A stretch of DNA of 24,259 nucleotides from positions 14,807-39,065 of the forward strand of contig CALSCP010000473.1 of the NCBI GenBank assembly GCA_943704425.1, written 5' to 3'. Shown in pieces: positions 9,229 through 18,095 of the stretch (position 1 is its first letter; every line of letters starts with the position of its first letter). Position numbers and translations under genes: made by a program. This DNA is from Ministeria vibrans ATCC 50519 (lineage: Eukaryota > Opisthokonta > Filasterea). A model generated the notes under the pieces. The model was not told where the DNA came from. It did no database searches and worked only from the letters and a program-made list of their open reading frames with translations.

Positions 9229-10191
9229 TTACTCCAGAGGTACTGGGCAACCTACTTTAATGTTTCCGGAAGGCTGGCGAGAATAGCGCGCCAGATTATC
9301 CCTGACACTGTTAATGAAGGCGTCGCCAAAGAGAGTCGCGCCGACGTCGCGCACAGCCCGACGGAGACTGCGACGAAGAGCTTCGACACGACACGGATGC
9401 AGATGATCTGCGTCGCCAATGCCACCGAATGCACCATGGACGCCGTCAATCAAGGTCAGGTACTTGTCTTGGTCCATTTGCGATTCTCTACGGAGAAAAT
9501 ATAATTATAATATTCCCGCGAAATTAACGGGGTTAGTTTACCCTTCCAGATCGTTGGTGAGCGCGTCGAAACGACGAGGCTCCGAAAGACTCGTCTCACG
9601 CAGTACAATGTGCATTGTGGATACGGCCGTCACCGGGTGCACCTCAAGCCACGAGTGCTTCTTGGCCTTGTCTGCGTCCGAGGCAACATGAAAGTGAAGC
9701 GAGCGCTTGCGGGCACCGGCAAATCGTGCGAGTTTCTCAAAGGAGAGATATTCGCTGCAGACGCGGGTGGATTCCTCGGTCTCGGCGCCCGCCTCGGGCA
9801 ACGACCCGCGGCACAAGACCACTCCAGCACCGTGGAACACATGTGGAGCGTCAAGTTCATATCGCATCTAAAACAAACAAAAAGTAAAAAATTAATATAT
9901 TATTTTATAATTCCTTAACAATTATGCCCAATCTCTGCTAAGCGCTAAGCAGCTTACGATTGGCTTGAACGCACATCGAGGACACAGCGTCTTATCGTTC
10001 AGCTGGTCGCAGAGCTGAATGAAGGTGTCGCCGGGGAAGGCGCGGTTGCAAAAGACAAGATTTTCACTCTTGGTGGACTCAAGCGGGCACGACTCGGCGT
10101 GGATGCACGCAAAGTACTCGTGGGCGGCTGCACTGGTGATGCAGACAATCAGCGCAGCGCTCGCGATCGAGAGTAGGCGGTTTAACGCCAT
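9229..10191 (-). CDS. Small secreted (or ER/lysosomal lumen) protein, unknown family
   Basis: Three exons (10191-9958, 9867-9542 and 9487-9229) join in frame to 272 residues ending PVPLE. The splice sites are GTAAGC..TTTTAG and GTAAAC..CCGTAG. The N-terminus is a clear signal peptide (MALNRLLSIASAALIVCITSAAA, cleavage likely after ~23). The first exon is Cys-rich, with spacings CIHAESC, FCNR, LCDQ and the pair CPRC, suggesting disulphides or a small metal site. The rest is mixed alpha/beta with few cysteines (VVLCRG, RVCSEY, HPCRVE, VGCPVP) and no membrane segment. There is no ER-retention signal at the C-terminus. Reverse-strand AATAAA follows the stop within a few bases. It is divergent from RidA. 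I do not recognise a family. Confidence 0.75.
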
Positions 10192-10556
10192 GGGAGAAAG
10201 AGATCGAAGATGTAATTTTAATCAACGTTTTAACGTTTGAAGGATCAGTAGTGGATCACAAGAGGGAGAGGATTCCTTTGAAATTCCTTTACTCGTTCTT
10301 CGATTCAATCCGTTCGGTCTTCCCCCAAACCTATACAAACCGATCTCCGACATTGGCAAATTTGTCCCACAATTCACCAAATACAAATACGCTCTCACAG
10401 CAAGCGTATGAGAAGGGCAGTCCTTGATACGAAATTGACAAAAAAGTCTTAAGCTTTTAAAAACTTGAATCACTTATTCATTTTTATCTCTCTCTCTTTC
10501 TCTCTGTCTTCTGAGCTTAGAACTGTATGCTCCGCACCCTACTCCTTTCTAGAACC
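10192..10556. promoter_or_regulatory. Divergent intergenic region (secreted protein / RidA)
   Basis: These 365 bp lie between two divergent start codons. A pyrimidine-rich run CTCTCTCTCTTTCTCTCTGTC just upstream of the RidA ATG (10488-10508) is the only distinctive element; it may be part of the RidA promoter or leader. There is no coding exon or RNA gene that I can support. Confidence 0.4.
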
Positions 10557-11725
10557 ATGTCGACCATTGTACACACTGATGCTGCTCCCGCTGCGATCGG
10601 CCCTTATTGTAACAGTCCTGTTCATTAATAATAATAACAATAATTATTATGATTGTCTCATATGATGTCTATTCAGCGCAAGCTGTCATTGCAAAGAACG
10701 GCACGGTCTATGTGAGCGGACAAATCCCGCTGACGCCGGCGGGTGAGCTCGTGGAGGGCGACATTGTGAAGGCATCGGTACGAACGAACGAACGAACGAA
10801 TGATCGCTCGTCTGATCAGCGCACAACTGACTCTCTCGCGCGCGCCAGGAGCAAGCGCTGCAGAACATGACCGCCATTCTGACGGCAGCCGGCTGTACCT
10901 TGGACGATGTGGTGAAAACCAACTGCTATCTGAAGGACATGAATGATTTTGCGGTACACTTTGATTTGAGAGGGCAGAGAGTGAAGTTCATTACTGTGAT
11001 TGTGATTGTGAAATTGTGACCTCTTGTCTTTATTGTGCATCGTGTCATTGTCTTCATTGTGCGTTTTGACCTTGTCTTTATTGTGCATTNNNNNNNNNNN
11101 NNNNNNNNNNNNNNNNNNNNNNNNNNNNNNNNNNNNNNNNNNNNNNNNNNNNNNNNNNNNNNNNNNNNNNNNNNNNNNNNNNNNNNNNNNNNNNNNNNNN
11201 NNNNNNNNNNNNNNNNNNNNNNNNNNNNNNNNNNNNNNNNNNNNNNNNNNNNNNNNNNNNNNNNNNNNNNNNNNNNNNNNNNNNNNNNNNNNNNNNNNNN
11301 NNNNNNNNNNNNNNNNNNNNNNNNNNNNNNNNNNNNNNNNNNNNNNNNNNNNNNNNNNNNNNNNNNNNNNNNNNNNNNNNNNNNNNNNNNNNNNNNNNNN
11401 NNNNNNNNNTCCTTGTGCATTGTGACCATGTCTTTATTGTGCATTGTGACCATGTCTTTATTGTACATTGTGTCATTGTCTTCATTGTGCGTTTTGACCA
11501 TGTCTTTATTGTATATTGTGACCTTGTCTTCATTGTGTCACTGACCTTGTCTTCATTGTGTCACTGACCTTGTCTTCATTGTGTCATTGTTTCTTACTAC
11601 AGGCCTTCAACGAAGTGTACAGCCGAGTGTTTGGCTCGGCGCGTCCGGCACGCGCTGCTATTCAACCTGCGGTCCTCCCGCGCGGCGCCATGGTTGAGAT
11701 CGAAGCGATTGCGATCAAGCCCTGA
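10557..11725 (+). CDS. RidA: RidA / YjgF-YER057c-UK114 family enamine/imine deaminase
   Basis: Four exons (10557-10608, 10677-10777, 10849-10953 and 11603-11725) join exactly to 126 residues, the normal family length. RidA hydrolyses reactive enamine/imine intermediates such as 2-aminoacrylate released by PLP enzymes, protecting other enzymes; it works as a homotrimer. Family signatures are [11 protein letters not shown] (codon for Ser split by intron 1), [12 protein letters not shown], the middle helix [25 protein letters not shown], and the C-terminal RPARAAI...VEIEAIAI. Arg103 corresponds to the substrate-carboxylate-binding Arg of the family (Arg105 in the E. coli protein). The Cys often following it is Ala here, a common variant. 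There is no presequence before the core, so a cytosolic location is likely. Intron 3 (10954-11602) is unusually long because of a minisatellite and an assembly gap. Confidence 0.95.
11003..11595. repeat. 24/23-bp minisatellite in RidA intron 3
   Basis: Tandem units of the type TTGTGCATTGTGACCATGTCTTTA (24 bp) flank the assembly gap on both sides. The 3' side shows several 24-bp units, then two or three 23-bp variants (TTGTGTCACTGACCTTGTCTTCA), ending a few bases before the splice acceptor at 11602. The 5' side has diverged units such as GTGTCATTGTCTTCATTGTGCG. The open frames seen through this tract are artefacts of the repeat and of N translation. Confidence 0.85.
11090..11409. other. Assembly gap (320 N)
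   Basis: 320 undetermined bases lie inside the minisatellite of RidA intron 3. The true length is unknown; the gap very probably hides more repeat units, where short-read assembly collapsed. Confidence 1.
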
Positions 11726-11753
11726 TGAATAATAGTATTAAATTTTTTTCATG

Positions 11754-14275
11754 TTACAGTACACTTTCAATCTCTTCCAAAGACGAGAGCAACTCGTAGA
11801 AGCGCTCATCCTCGGCGTTGCCGTCAACATCGTTCGTCACACAGCAGTCGAGCGCCTTGTTGACAAACTTACAGCCAAACATGAGCCAAAGGACCAATTC
11901 ACGAGAGGTGCGGGGACTTGCGGGAGTGCGCTTCTCCTATGAGCAGCTGGATAAGAAGGGGCGTATGGTGTATAAGTCAATCAAGATGGGAACTTACGGG
12001 CGAACGGAGTTGTTTGATGCGCGGCGGAGTGCACGGCGCACCAGAGGCAGAGACAGAGACGGCGGTGGCAACATCACTGGCAACGTGGCGACGAGCAGCA
12101 TGGACAATGTGACGCAAGAGCGACTGGCATGTGTTGTAGAGGGCACTCGACAGCGCCTCGTCCTTGGCGTACACCTGCGACGCATCGGCAGCGGACGTGC
12201 CCATAGCCAGGGCGGTCGTGTCGCGCAGCACAAGCAGCATGCGCAACACTCCCTCAAAAAGATCGACGACATCCTGGCGCGGACGGCGACTAGTGTGCGC
12301 CGTGTACTCAAGCTCCACGCAACCCATGTAGGCAACGCACAGCCCCACGGCGTCCTCAACAAGCCGATCACACTCACGCACGCACAGTTCCGCCTGCGCA
12401 ATGGGAGCACACTCGAAGAGCAAGCGGATACCACAAAGAAGACGGTCGCGCACAGAGCGCATCAGAGCGACAGAGCGCGAGGCACCCAGACCCTCAACCT
12501 GCTCAAGAACACGGTCGTTGTGCATGCGCGCGGCATCCACCAGGAGCCCCGTTCCGTGCGCCACCAACCCCTCCGGCACCGGCAGTCCAAACTGCACCCA
12601 TCCTTTGGCTCCGTCGCGTAACATCCGGCCCCATAGTCGCTCGCGCGTACGGAACAAATCCTCGAGACGCGCCACATCCTTGTCATAGTCAGCAATGTGA
12701 ACCAGAGCCGTCTCGCCAGCGATTCCAATGCTCTCCACGACATGCACAAACTCTACCATGGCCTCAATGCGCTTCTCGTCGCGCTCCCACTGCGGAAGCG
12801 CCATCTTGACCTCCTTGGTCCCACCCGGGAACCACGTCGGCGCATCCATCAGCACCGTCACAACCTCATCCACATCGCTCACTCGCGTCGGTCGGAACAG
12901 GGGCAGACGCCCCAGCAGCTCCGTCAGCTCACCCTGGCGCTGCTCAGCCAACGCCACAAACGCCGTTTCGCTCATCTTGCGATGGCGCGACTGTAGCGAA
13001 ATCCACTGTTGTCGTCGAGCGTCAATTTTAGGGGGTTGATCGGAGGCAGAAGAAGACGAAGAAGAAGAAGTAGAGGAGGAGGAGGACGCGTTCGCGGTGG
13101 ACGACGAGTGTTTCATGCGCGTGCGCAGTCGCTGTTGCATGTTTGACAGTTTGCGGACGTGGATGGGAGCAGGTGCATCGGCAACGGCGGTGGGACACTC
13201 CGAGGAGGGCGCTGGTGGTGGTGGTGGAGGAGGAGGAGGAGGAGGAGGAGGTCCACCCTCTTCTCCAGTCGCGGGGGTAAATTCGTCTTCCATTGGCTGT
13301 GGGTCGGGCATCGTCTGGGCCTGAGCAATGCTGCTCATGGAGTGAGCGCGACGCAACGGACTGGGCATTACGTCGAGTTCGACGTCACCGCAGTGGGTCT
13401 TCTCCGATGGAGGAGTGACTGGTGCAGGTACGGCCTTTGTGGCCGTGTGGATGAGTTCGCGCTGGAGTTGAAGCGGTGCGAGATCGTTCTCCGGCACAAT
13501 GAGGGCCGACTGTGCTACCGCCGCCGAAGTACTGACCAACGGTGAGGCGGGAAGACACGAGAAGCCGGAAAGTGTCTTGGAGTGGGCTGGAGACATGGCC
13601 ATGTCGATGGAACGCGACCGGCGTCGTGACGCGCCGCGTGCTGCCGGTGAGTCACTGGCGTCGCGACAGTACCACTTGGCGAGTTCGGGCCGCTGAATGC
13701 GTCGTCGACGAGGCTGCTCAGTCTCCACGACGGCAACAGGCTCTTCTTCTTCTTCTTCTTCTTCTTCTTCGTCCTCTTGGACCAATCGCTGTGACTTGGC
13801 GCTCGCCTTGGGTGTGGGCACGCCCAGGTGTGCTCGCCGAAGTGCAGCTGTCGGATCCTTTCGTCGATTTCCCCGACTGTATCGGCCATAGAGATCATTC
13901 TACAAGCAAAGCGGGGCATGGGTGAGCAACAAGGGACCCAGGGCGCGGACACTCCCCCTCCACCCCCACAGTGCGTACCTGCAGCCTCTCCGGCTCAATC
14001 TCGTCTGTGTACGTTCCGTAGACGTCGTCGTCCTCTTCGTCCTCGATCACCGTCTTCACGGCAATGACAACCTTGTCCCACATGGAGCGAAGCTGCGAGC
14101 CCCACGACGACTTGCTTCGACTGGTTGTGGTCGTTGCTTTGACGGCCTTTTTTGAATTCGCATTGTCAGTGATCGCGATCGTCTCCGGCTTTTGCACAAT
14201 TGGCGAATCGCACGACCCGAACGCGTACTCGGTCACGTCGGCGTAGCGCACTCGCTCCGAGTCCATCTTGCTCAT
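11754..14275 (-). CDS. Large protein with acidic, poly-Pro and poly-Ser tracts and C-terminal helical domain
   Basis: Three exons (14275-13979, 13899-11998 and 11936-11754) join in phase 0 to 793 residues; the introns are GTACGC..TTGTAG and GTAAGT..TCATAG. The third exon was found because the middle frame otherwise runs into intron sequence, and it ends in LEEIESVL. Order: a Ser/Thr/Lys-rich N-terminus with an acidic patch EDEEDDDVYGTYTDE; a Glu run (~141-152); a Pro run of 13 (~316-328); a Ser run (~364-386); then ~400 residues of predicted helical domain starting near QQWISLQSRHRKMSETAF, with many Leu/Val/Glu/Arg and several Cys. Three basophilic phospho-site-like motifs (RRRSRS, RRAHSMS, RKLSN) resemble 14-3-3 or AGC-kinase sites; this is inference. 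A scaffold or cytoskeletal regulator is possible, but the family is not recognised. Its stop lies 28 bp from that of RidA on the other strand. Confidence 0.8.
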
Positions 14276-14410
14276 CGTTTTCGACTTCCATTGCCGCGGT
14301 GGAGGCGACTACGCGCAAAAGAGTACATTTTTGATTTTTTGAATTTTAATTTTTCAAAAGTTTGAGACGCAAGAAGAATAAATATAGGCAGTAAAACGTG
14401 GCAGGTAGAG

Positions 14411-14581
14411 TCATGCAGGACGCAAACTAGGTACCGTGTCGGTCTTGAACGACTTCTGGGGCGCTGGTTGTTGGGCGACTGAGTTTTCGACATTCTCATC
14501 GAGCGAAGCACGATTCGCATGTCGACGACGCACGGTGCTCTCGAGCGTTGGTGTGCCCGATCCAATGGTGGCGCTGAACAT
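14411..14581 (-). CDS. Small 56-residue protein, hypothetical
   Basis: A complete minus-strand frame of 57 codons has a plausible ATG (14581-14579) directly downstream of a very AT-rich, promoter-like segment. The protein is basic and polar (RRRHANRAS, SVAQQPAPQKSFKTD), with no signal or membrane segment. Its GC-rich coding composition ends sharply at the ATG and the TGA, unlike the flanking AT-rich DNA, which argues that it is real. No family is recognised. It could also be the last exon of a longer transcript, but no acceptor upstream gives a better model. Confidence 0.5.
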   Translation of the reverse strand: MFSATIGSGTPTLESTVRRRHANRASLDENVENSVAQQPAPQKSFKTDTVPSLRPA

Positions 14582-14681
14582 AGCAAACAATAAATAATTT
14601 GTATTTTTAATTTTTGTAATTATTTTCAAATATTTTGCTGATCGAAAAATTTGATTACTTTTTTTTTCTTCTTTTTCTAAG
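14582..14681. promoter_or_regulatory. AT-rich divergent promoter region
   Basis: This 100-bp, strongly AT-rich gap separates the start codons of the small minus-strand protein and the plus-strand WD40-like gene. A pyrimidine run (TTTTTTTTCTTCTTTTTCT, 14660-14678) lies immediately before the plus-strand ATG. Function is inferred from position. Confidence 0.45.
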
Positions 14682-16964
14682 ATGATCAGCTGCCGACTGG
14701 CACCCTGCGTTGCCCGGTGCCCGCTTGGAGATGCGCTGTGTTCGTTTGTAGACGATGCAGGCAGTCTGCACGTGGTGGACGTCGGGGCGGCGTGGGGATC
14801 GTCGGCACTGCTGGCCGCCCTGCCGCGCCGGCTGGTGGTCGCGGGGGACGCGCCCATTGAGGCGCATGCCTGGTCTGCGGGCGGGCGTCTGCTGGCGGTG
14901 TCGTGGCGAAACGTAGTGCGGCTGTTTGCGTGCGAGAGGGCGCGGGCAGGCGGTGCGATTGCAGCGGATGCGGTGGGCGACCACACGCTGTACTACTATC
15001 CACGGACGCTGGCGATTGCCGACGACCACGACTGCCGCGGCTCCGCGTGGTTTGTCAACTGCGGCGGACCCGACGGCGTTGACATTTTGAAGGTGTGGCT
15101 GGCTCGCAAGGAGTGTCGCGTCGAGCACTGGCGACACTTGCTGGAGAAGTTCGCTGTCAGTCTGCTGGCCATCAACGAGAGCAGGGAGCGCCAATGCCCC
15201 TCGGACTTGGCCATTGCCGCCTACGATGGGCATCTGGGTGTGTGGCCGTCGTGCGTCGACCAGCAATGCTGGGTTCAGTTGCACGAAGCGGGACTCACCA
15301 CCTCACTGTGCTTCTCGCCCGACAACCACTATCTGGCGCTGGGTTCGTGGTGTGGGACTGTTCGCGTGCTTCGACGCGTTACCAAACAACAACGACAACA
15401 ACAACAGCATCACAAGCAACATCGACAACAACATCATCATCACAAGCACCCTCAACAACAACATCTACAACAACAAGAGCACAAGCACCAGCAGCAACAA
15501 CAACAACAACAACAACAACATCATCATCATCAACAACAACATCTACAACAACAAGAGCACAAGCAGCAGCAGCAGCAGCAACAACAACAACATCATCATC
15601 ATCAACAACAACAACAACAACAACAACAAGGCACCAGTGAGGTGTACGACAACAATGACGACGACGCTGACGACGACAACGACACCGGCGATGAGTGGGT
15701 GACAGACGGACTGCTTGCGGTGCCAACTGTGGGGCACAGCATCGCCGGTACAACACCAGCTACACTGTGTGCATGGCTGCCAGACTCACAGGCACTGGTA
15801 GTGTCGCTTGATCGCGGTGTGTCGGTGTACCATCGTGCGTTTGCGATGTATGGTGCGTCGGACGGCCCATCGCTGTGGGTATGTCTGACGGTGCGCGAGG
15901 CACCTCATCCGCTGCGTGGCCTCTTGGTGCTGCGTGACAAAGCAGTGCTCGTCATGGTCGGTCGAAATCATGTGACGACTATGCTGTGGGCATCGTCGCA
16001 ATCCCAAAGAGAGAGTCGCCATGGAAGCAATAGGGGCGACACTGTGACTGGGGCATTTTCACGAGTGTTGGCCGACGACGAGAGTTTGGGTCAGCGTGTG
16101 CTGCTGGGTTTTGATGACGGGGGCACATCTGGCGTCGCCGACACTTCAGTTGTGGCGTCATCATTGTCGTCCCCACGTCTGTGTCTAGAGTGGACACGGG
16201 ACATGGGCACATCACGTGAGGAGTGTCTGTCACTTCCCATCGAGTTTGTGAGTATCACGACGGCGGGTGCTTCGGCGGTGCTAGTGAGCCGACGGCTGCT
16301 GGTGGTCGTTGCCGAGGGCGTCGTCTATGTGCACGACGACATGGCGGATGCCGACGGAGTGCGCTGGGCTGCGCTTGTGCCCAAGCATGCGCTGGTAGGA
16401 GCGACGCTGACGGCGGATGGGGCACTGGTGCTGGCCGAGTTACACAGTGGCGGCGAAGACGACGACGTCAAGACGGTGACGGTCTCGCTGTGGCGATGGA
16501 GTGCAGCGACTGGGGCACCGGTGGCCGTGGTGGCACGACATGCTGTGCTTCAAATGGCGAGTGCATCGTTGTGTGCGGTGACGGTGCTGTCGTCGCGGGA
16601 GACCGACAGTGACGAGGGTACATGTCCGTCCTTTGCGCTTGCCGTTGACCTGCCTCATGACCATCAGATTGTGTGCGTGTGCAATGCGAGAGACCACGAG
16701 CTTGTGTGGTCTGCTCCGTCCGACCCCACTCCCGGACGCGTGTGTGCTGTGTGGCGACAGTGGGCTCTGTTGCGAGCGCACATGCCCAACGAGTGGTATG
16801 CAGTACATCCCGGTAAGGTGCAAAATGTTTTTAAGTTGGCGTTGTTTTGAGTACGATCCTTTGCAGCTAAAGGGATTTCAAAAAAGATCACTTTTGATGG
16901 CACTTGGGGGGAACTGCTGAAGGAACACAGTGGGTCTTTGGGGCGACTTGCCGAAGCGGTGTAG
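14682..16964 (+). CDS. WD40-like beta-propeller protein with Gln/His-rich insert
   Basis: Two exons (14682-16812 and 16867-16964) give 742 residues. The 54-bp intron (GTAAGG..TTGCAG, phase 1) is supported because the second exon stays open (AKGISKKITFDGTWGELL...) and ends in EAV-stop. Propeller-like strands are seen in SFVDDAGSLHVVDV, AHAWSAGGRLLAVSWRNVVRLF, LAIAAYDGHLGVW and SLCFSPDNHYLALGSWCGTVRVL. A tract of Gln and His, about 85 residues (15385-15630), followed by an acidic Asp/Asn stretch, then interrupts the fold. More strand-like repeats follow (ATLCAWLPDSQALVVSL, RLLVVVAEGVVYVHD, LTADGALVLAEL). Such proteins are scaffolds for complexes; the partner is unknown, and similarity to RIC1-type or nucleoporin propellers is only a guess. 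There is no signal peptide or membrane helix. Confidence 0.8.
15385..15630 (+). repeat. CAA/CAG/CAC/CAT repeat encoding Gln/His tract
   Basis: This is a trinucleotide-repeat region inside the WD40-like gene, made of CAA, CAG, CAC and CAT codons. A segment encoding QQQHLQQQEHK occurs twice (starting near 15454 and 15532), showing an internal duplication of about 78-80 bp. Every other frame also gives homopolymer-like runs (Asn, Thr, and Val/Leu on the reverse strand), which are not genes. Confidence 0.9.
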
Positions 16965-17351
16965 AAAGATGATTGTATTATTGTAATGATTATTGTATCA
17001 CATTGATTAATGTAGTAGTGTTATTTTATTGCTTGTATAAAATTATTACAAGTCTACAGTGTAATTTAAGGAGACAGACAAAATCGTAAGAACTGAGAAT
17101 CAGAATAGACAATCATACTATTCATAATTATTTTGTCTATGTCACTCTATGACTTTTTGACGTTTGATATTTATCTTTGCCCTTTGGGCTTTGAGCCTTT
17201 ACTGCCCACTGGCCACTGGCCTTGAGGGCAACGTATGTTTGGGTTTGCGAGTGAGAGGCAAAAAAAAAAAAAAAGTTTCAACTTCGAGTCTTAACAATCA
17301 TAAAACAGACAATAGTTAATTAATTCATTATTTTGAGACATTTTATTTGAA
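16965..17351. other. Intergenic, promoter side of mitochondrial EF-Tu
   Basis: This 387-bp AT-rich spacer includes TGTATTATTGTAATGATTATTGTATCA-like runs on the left, a GC-richer patch with short direct repeats (CCTTTGGGCTTTGAGCCTTTACTGCCCACTGGCCACTGGCC region, 17180-17222) and a poly-A run at 17262-17275. I see no coding exon or RNA gene. Confidence 0.5.
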
Positions 17352-18045
17352 ATGCTTGTTGCGACTGCGTTTCGAGCGGTACGGTGACGCGAGGCAGCGC
17401 GATGCGACGCGACAGGATGCGTTGCACGATCTGAACCTTTTTTTTTTTTCCTTTCGCTCACAGTCTCGCGCTGTTGTCCCTCGACGCGTCTCCCAGGCTC
17501 TCCGTCCGGCATTGCCATTGAGTAAGTGTGTGGGGGTGGCTGTGTCGTGATTGCGCGGGGCCGTGGGGTTGTTCTCGCGTGGAATCGCTTCTTTTTGCAC
17601 CGAATGCGCTCTGTGGCGCATGGCGGGCGGGGCAGGCCGTCGTTGGATGATCAGCGGTTGGTTGGGGGTGTGTGTGTTGCATTCCATAGCCCAGCAGGCG
17701 CCTCCAGCGTGTCCCATCATTTTTTTTCTGTGCGCGTCGTCTCATCCTGATCCGGTTTTGCGTCTCTCCTCGCTTGCAGTTGGCGCACGATGCATGGCGA
17801 CGGGCACCTACGAGCGTCTGAAGCCGCACTTGAACATCGGCACCATTGGGCACGTGGACCACGGCAAGACGTCGCTGACGGCGGCGATCACCAAAGTGCT
17901 GAGCGAGGCGTCCAACTCGAACAAGGCCATGGCGTACGACGACATTGACAAGGCGCCCGAGGAGAAGGCCCGCGGCATCACCATTTCGACGGCCCACGTC
18001 GAATACGAGGTACCCTTTGTTGTTGCTGTGTTGCTGTGTCTATGT

Positions 18046-18095
<50 letters not shown>

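Noticed and set aside
11024-11544. Several open frames through the N gap
   Set aside because: They exist only because N is translated as X and because the 24-bp repeat has no stop in some frames.
11818-12621. 267-residue plus-strand open frame
   Set aside because: Antisense shadow of the 793-residue minus-strand gene, whose frame is supported by two clean splice junctions.
14411-14986. 191-residue minus-strand frame extending into the WD40-like gene
   Set aside because: The part beyond 14581 crosses AT-rich promoter DNA and is antisense to the WD40-like gene; only the 56-residue ATG-started part was kept.
15361-15640. Gln/His tract as an intron rather than coding
   Set aside because: No convincing donor/acceptor pair restores frame better than simple read-through, and the frame is open across the whole tract; only transcripts could settle it.
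15379-15756. Poly-Val and poly-Leu minus-strand frames
   Set aside because: Reverse translations of the CAA/CAC repeat; no biological content.
17522-17779. Intronic C/D-box snoRNA in EF-Tu intron 2
   Set aside because: A GATGAT and a CTGA are present, but no proper RUGAUGA box, terminal stem or guide spacing could be made out.
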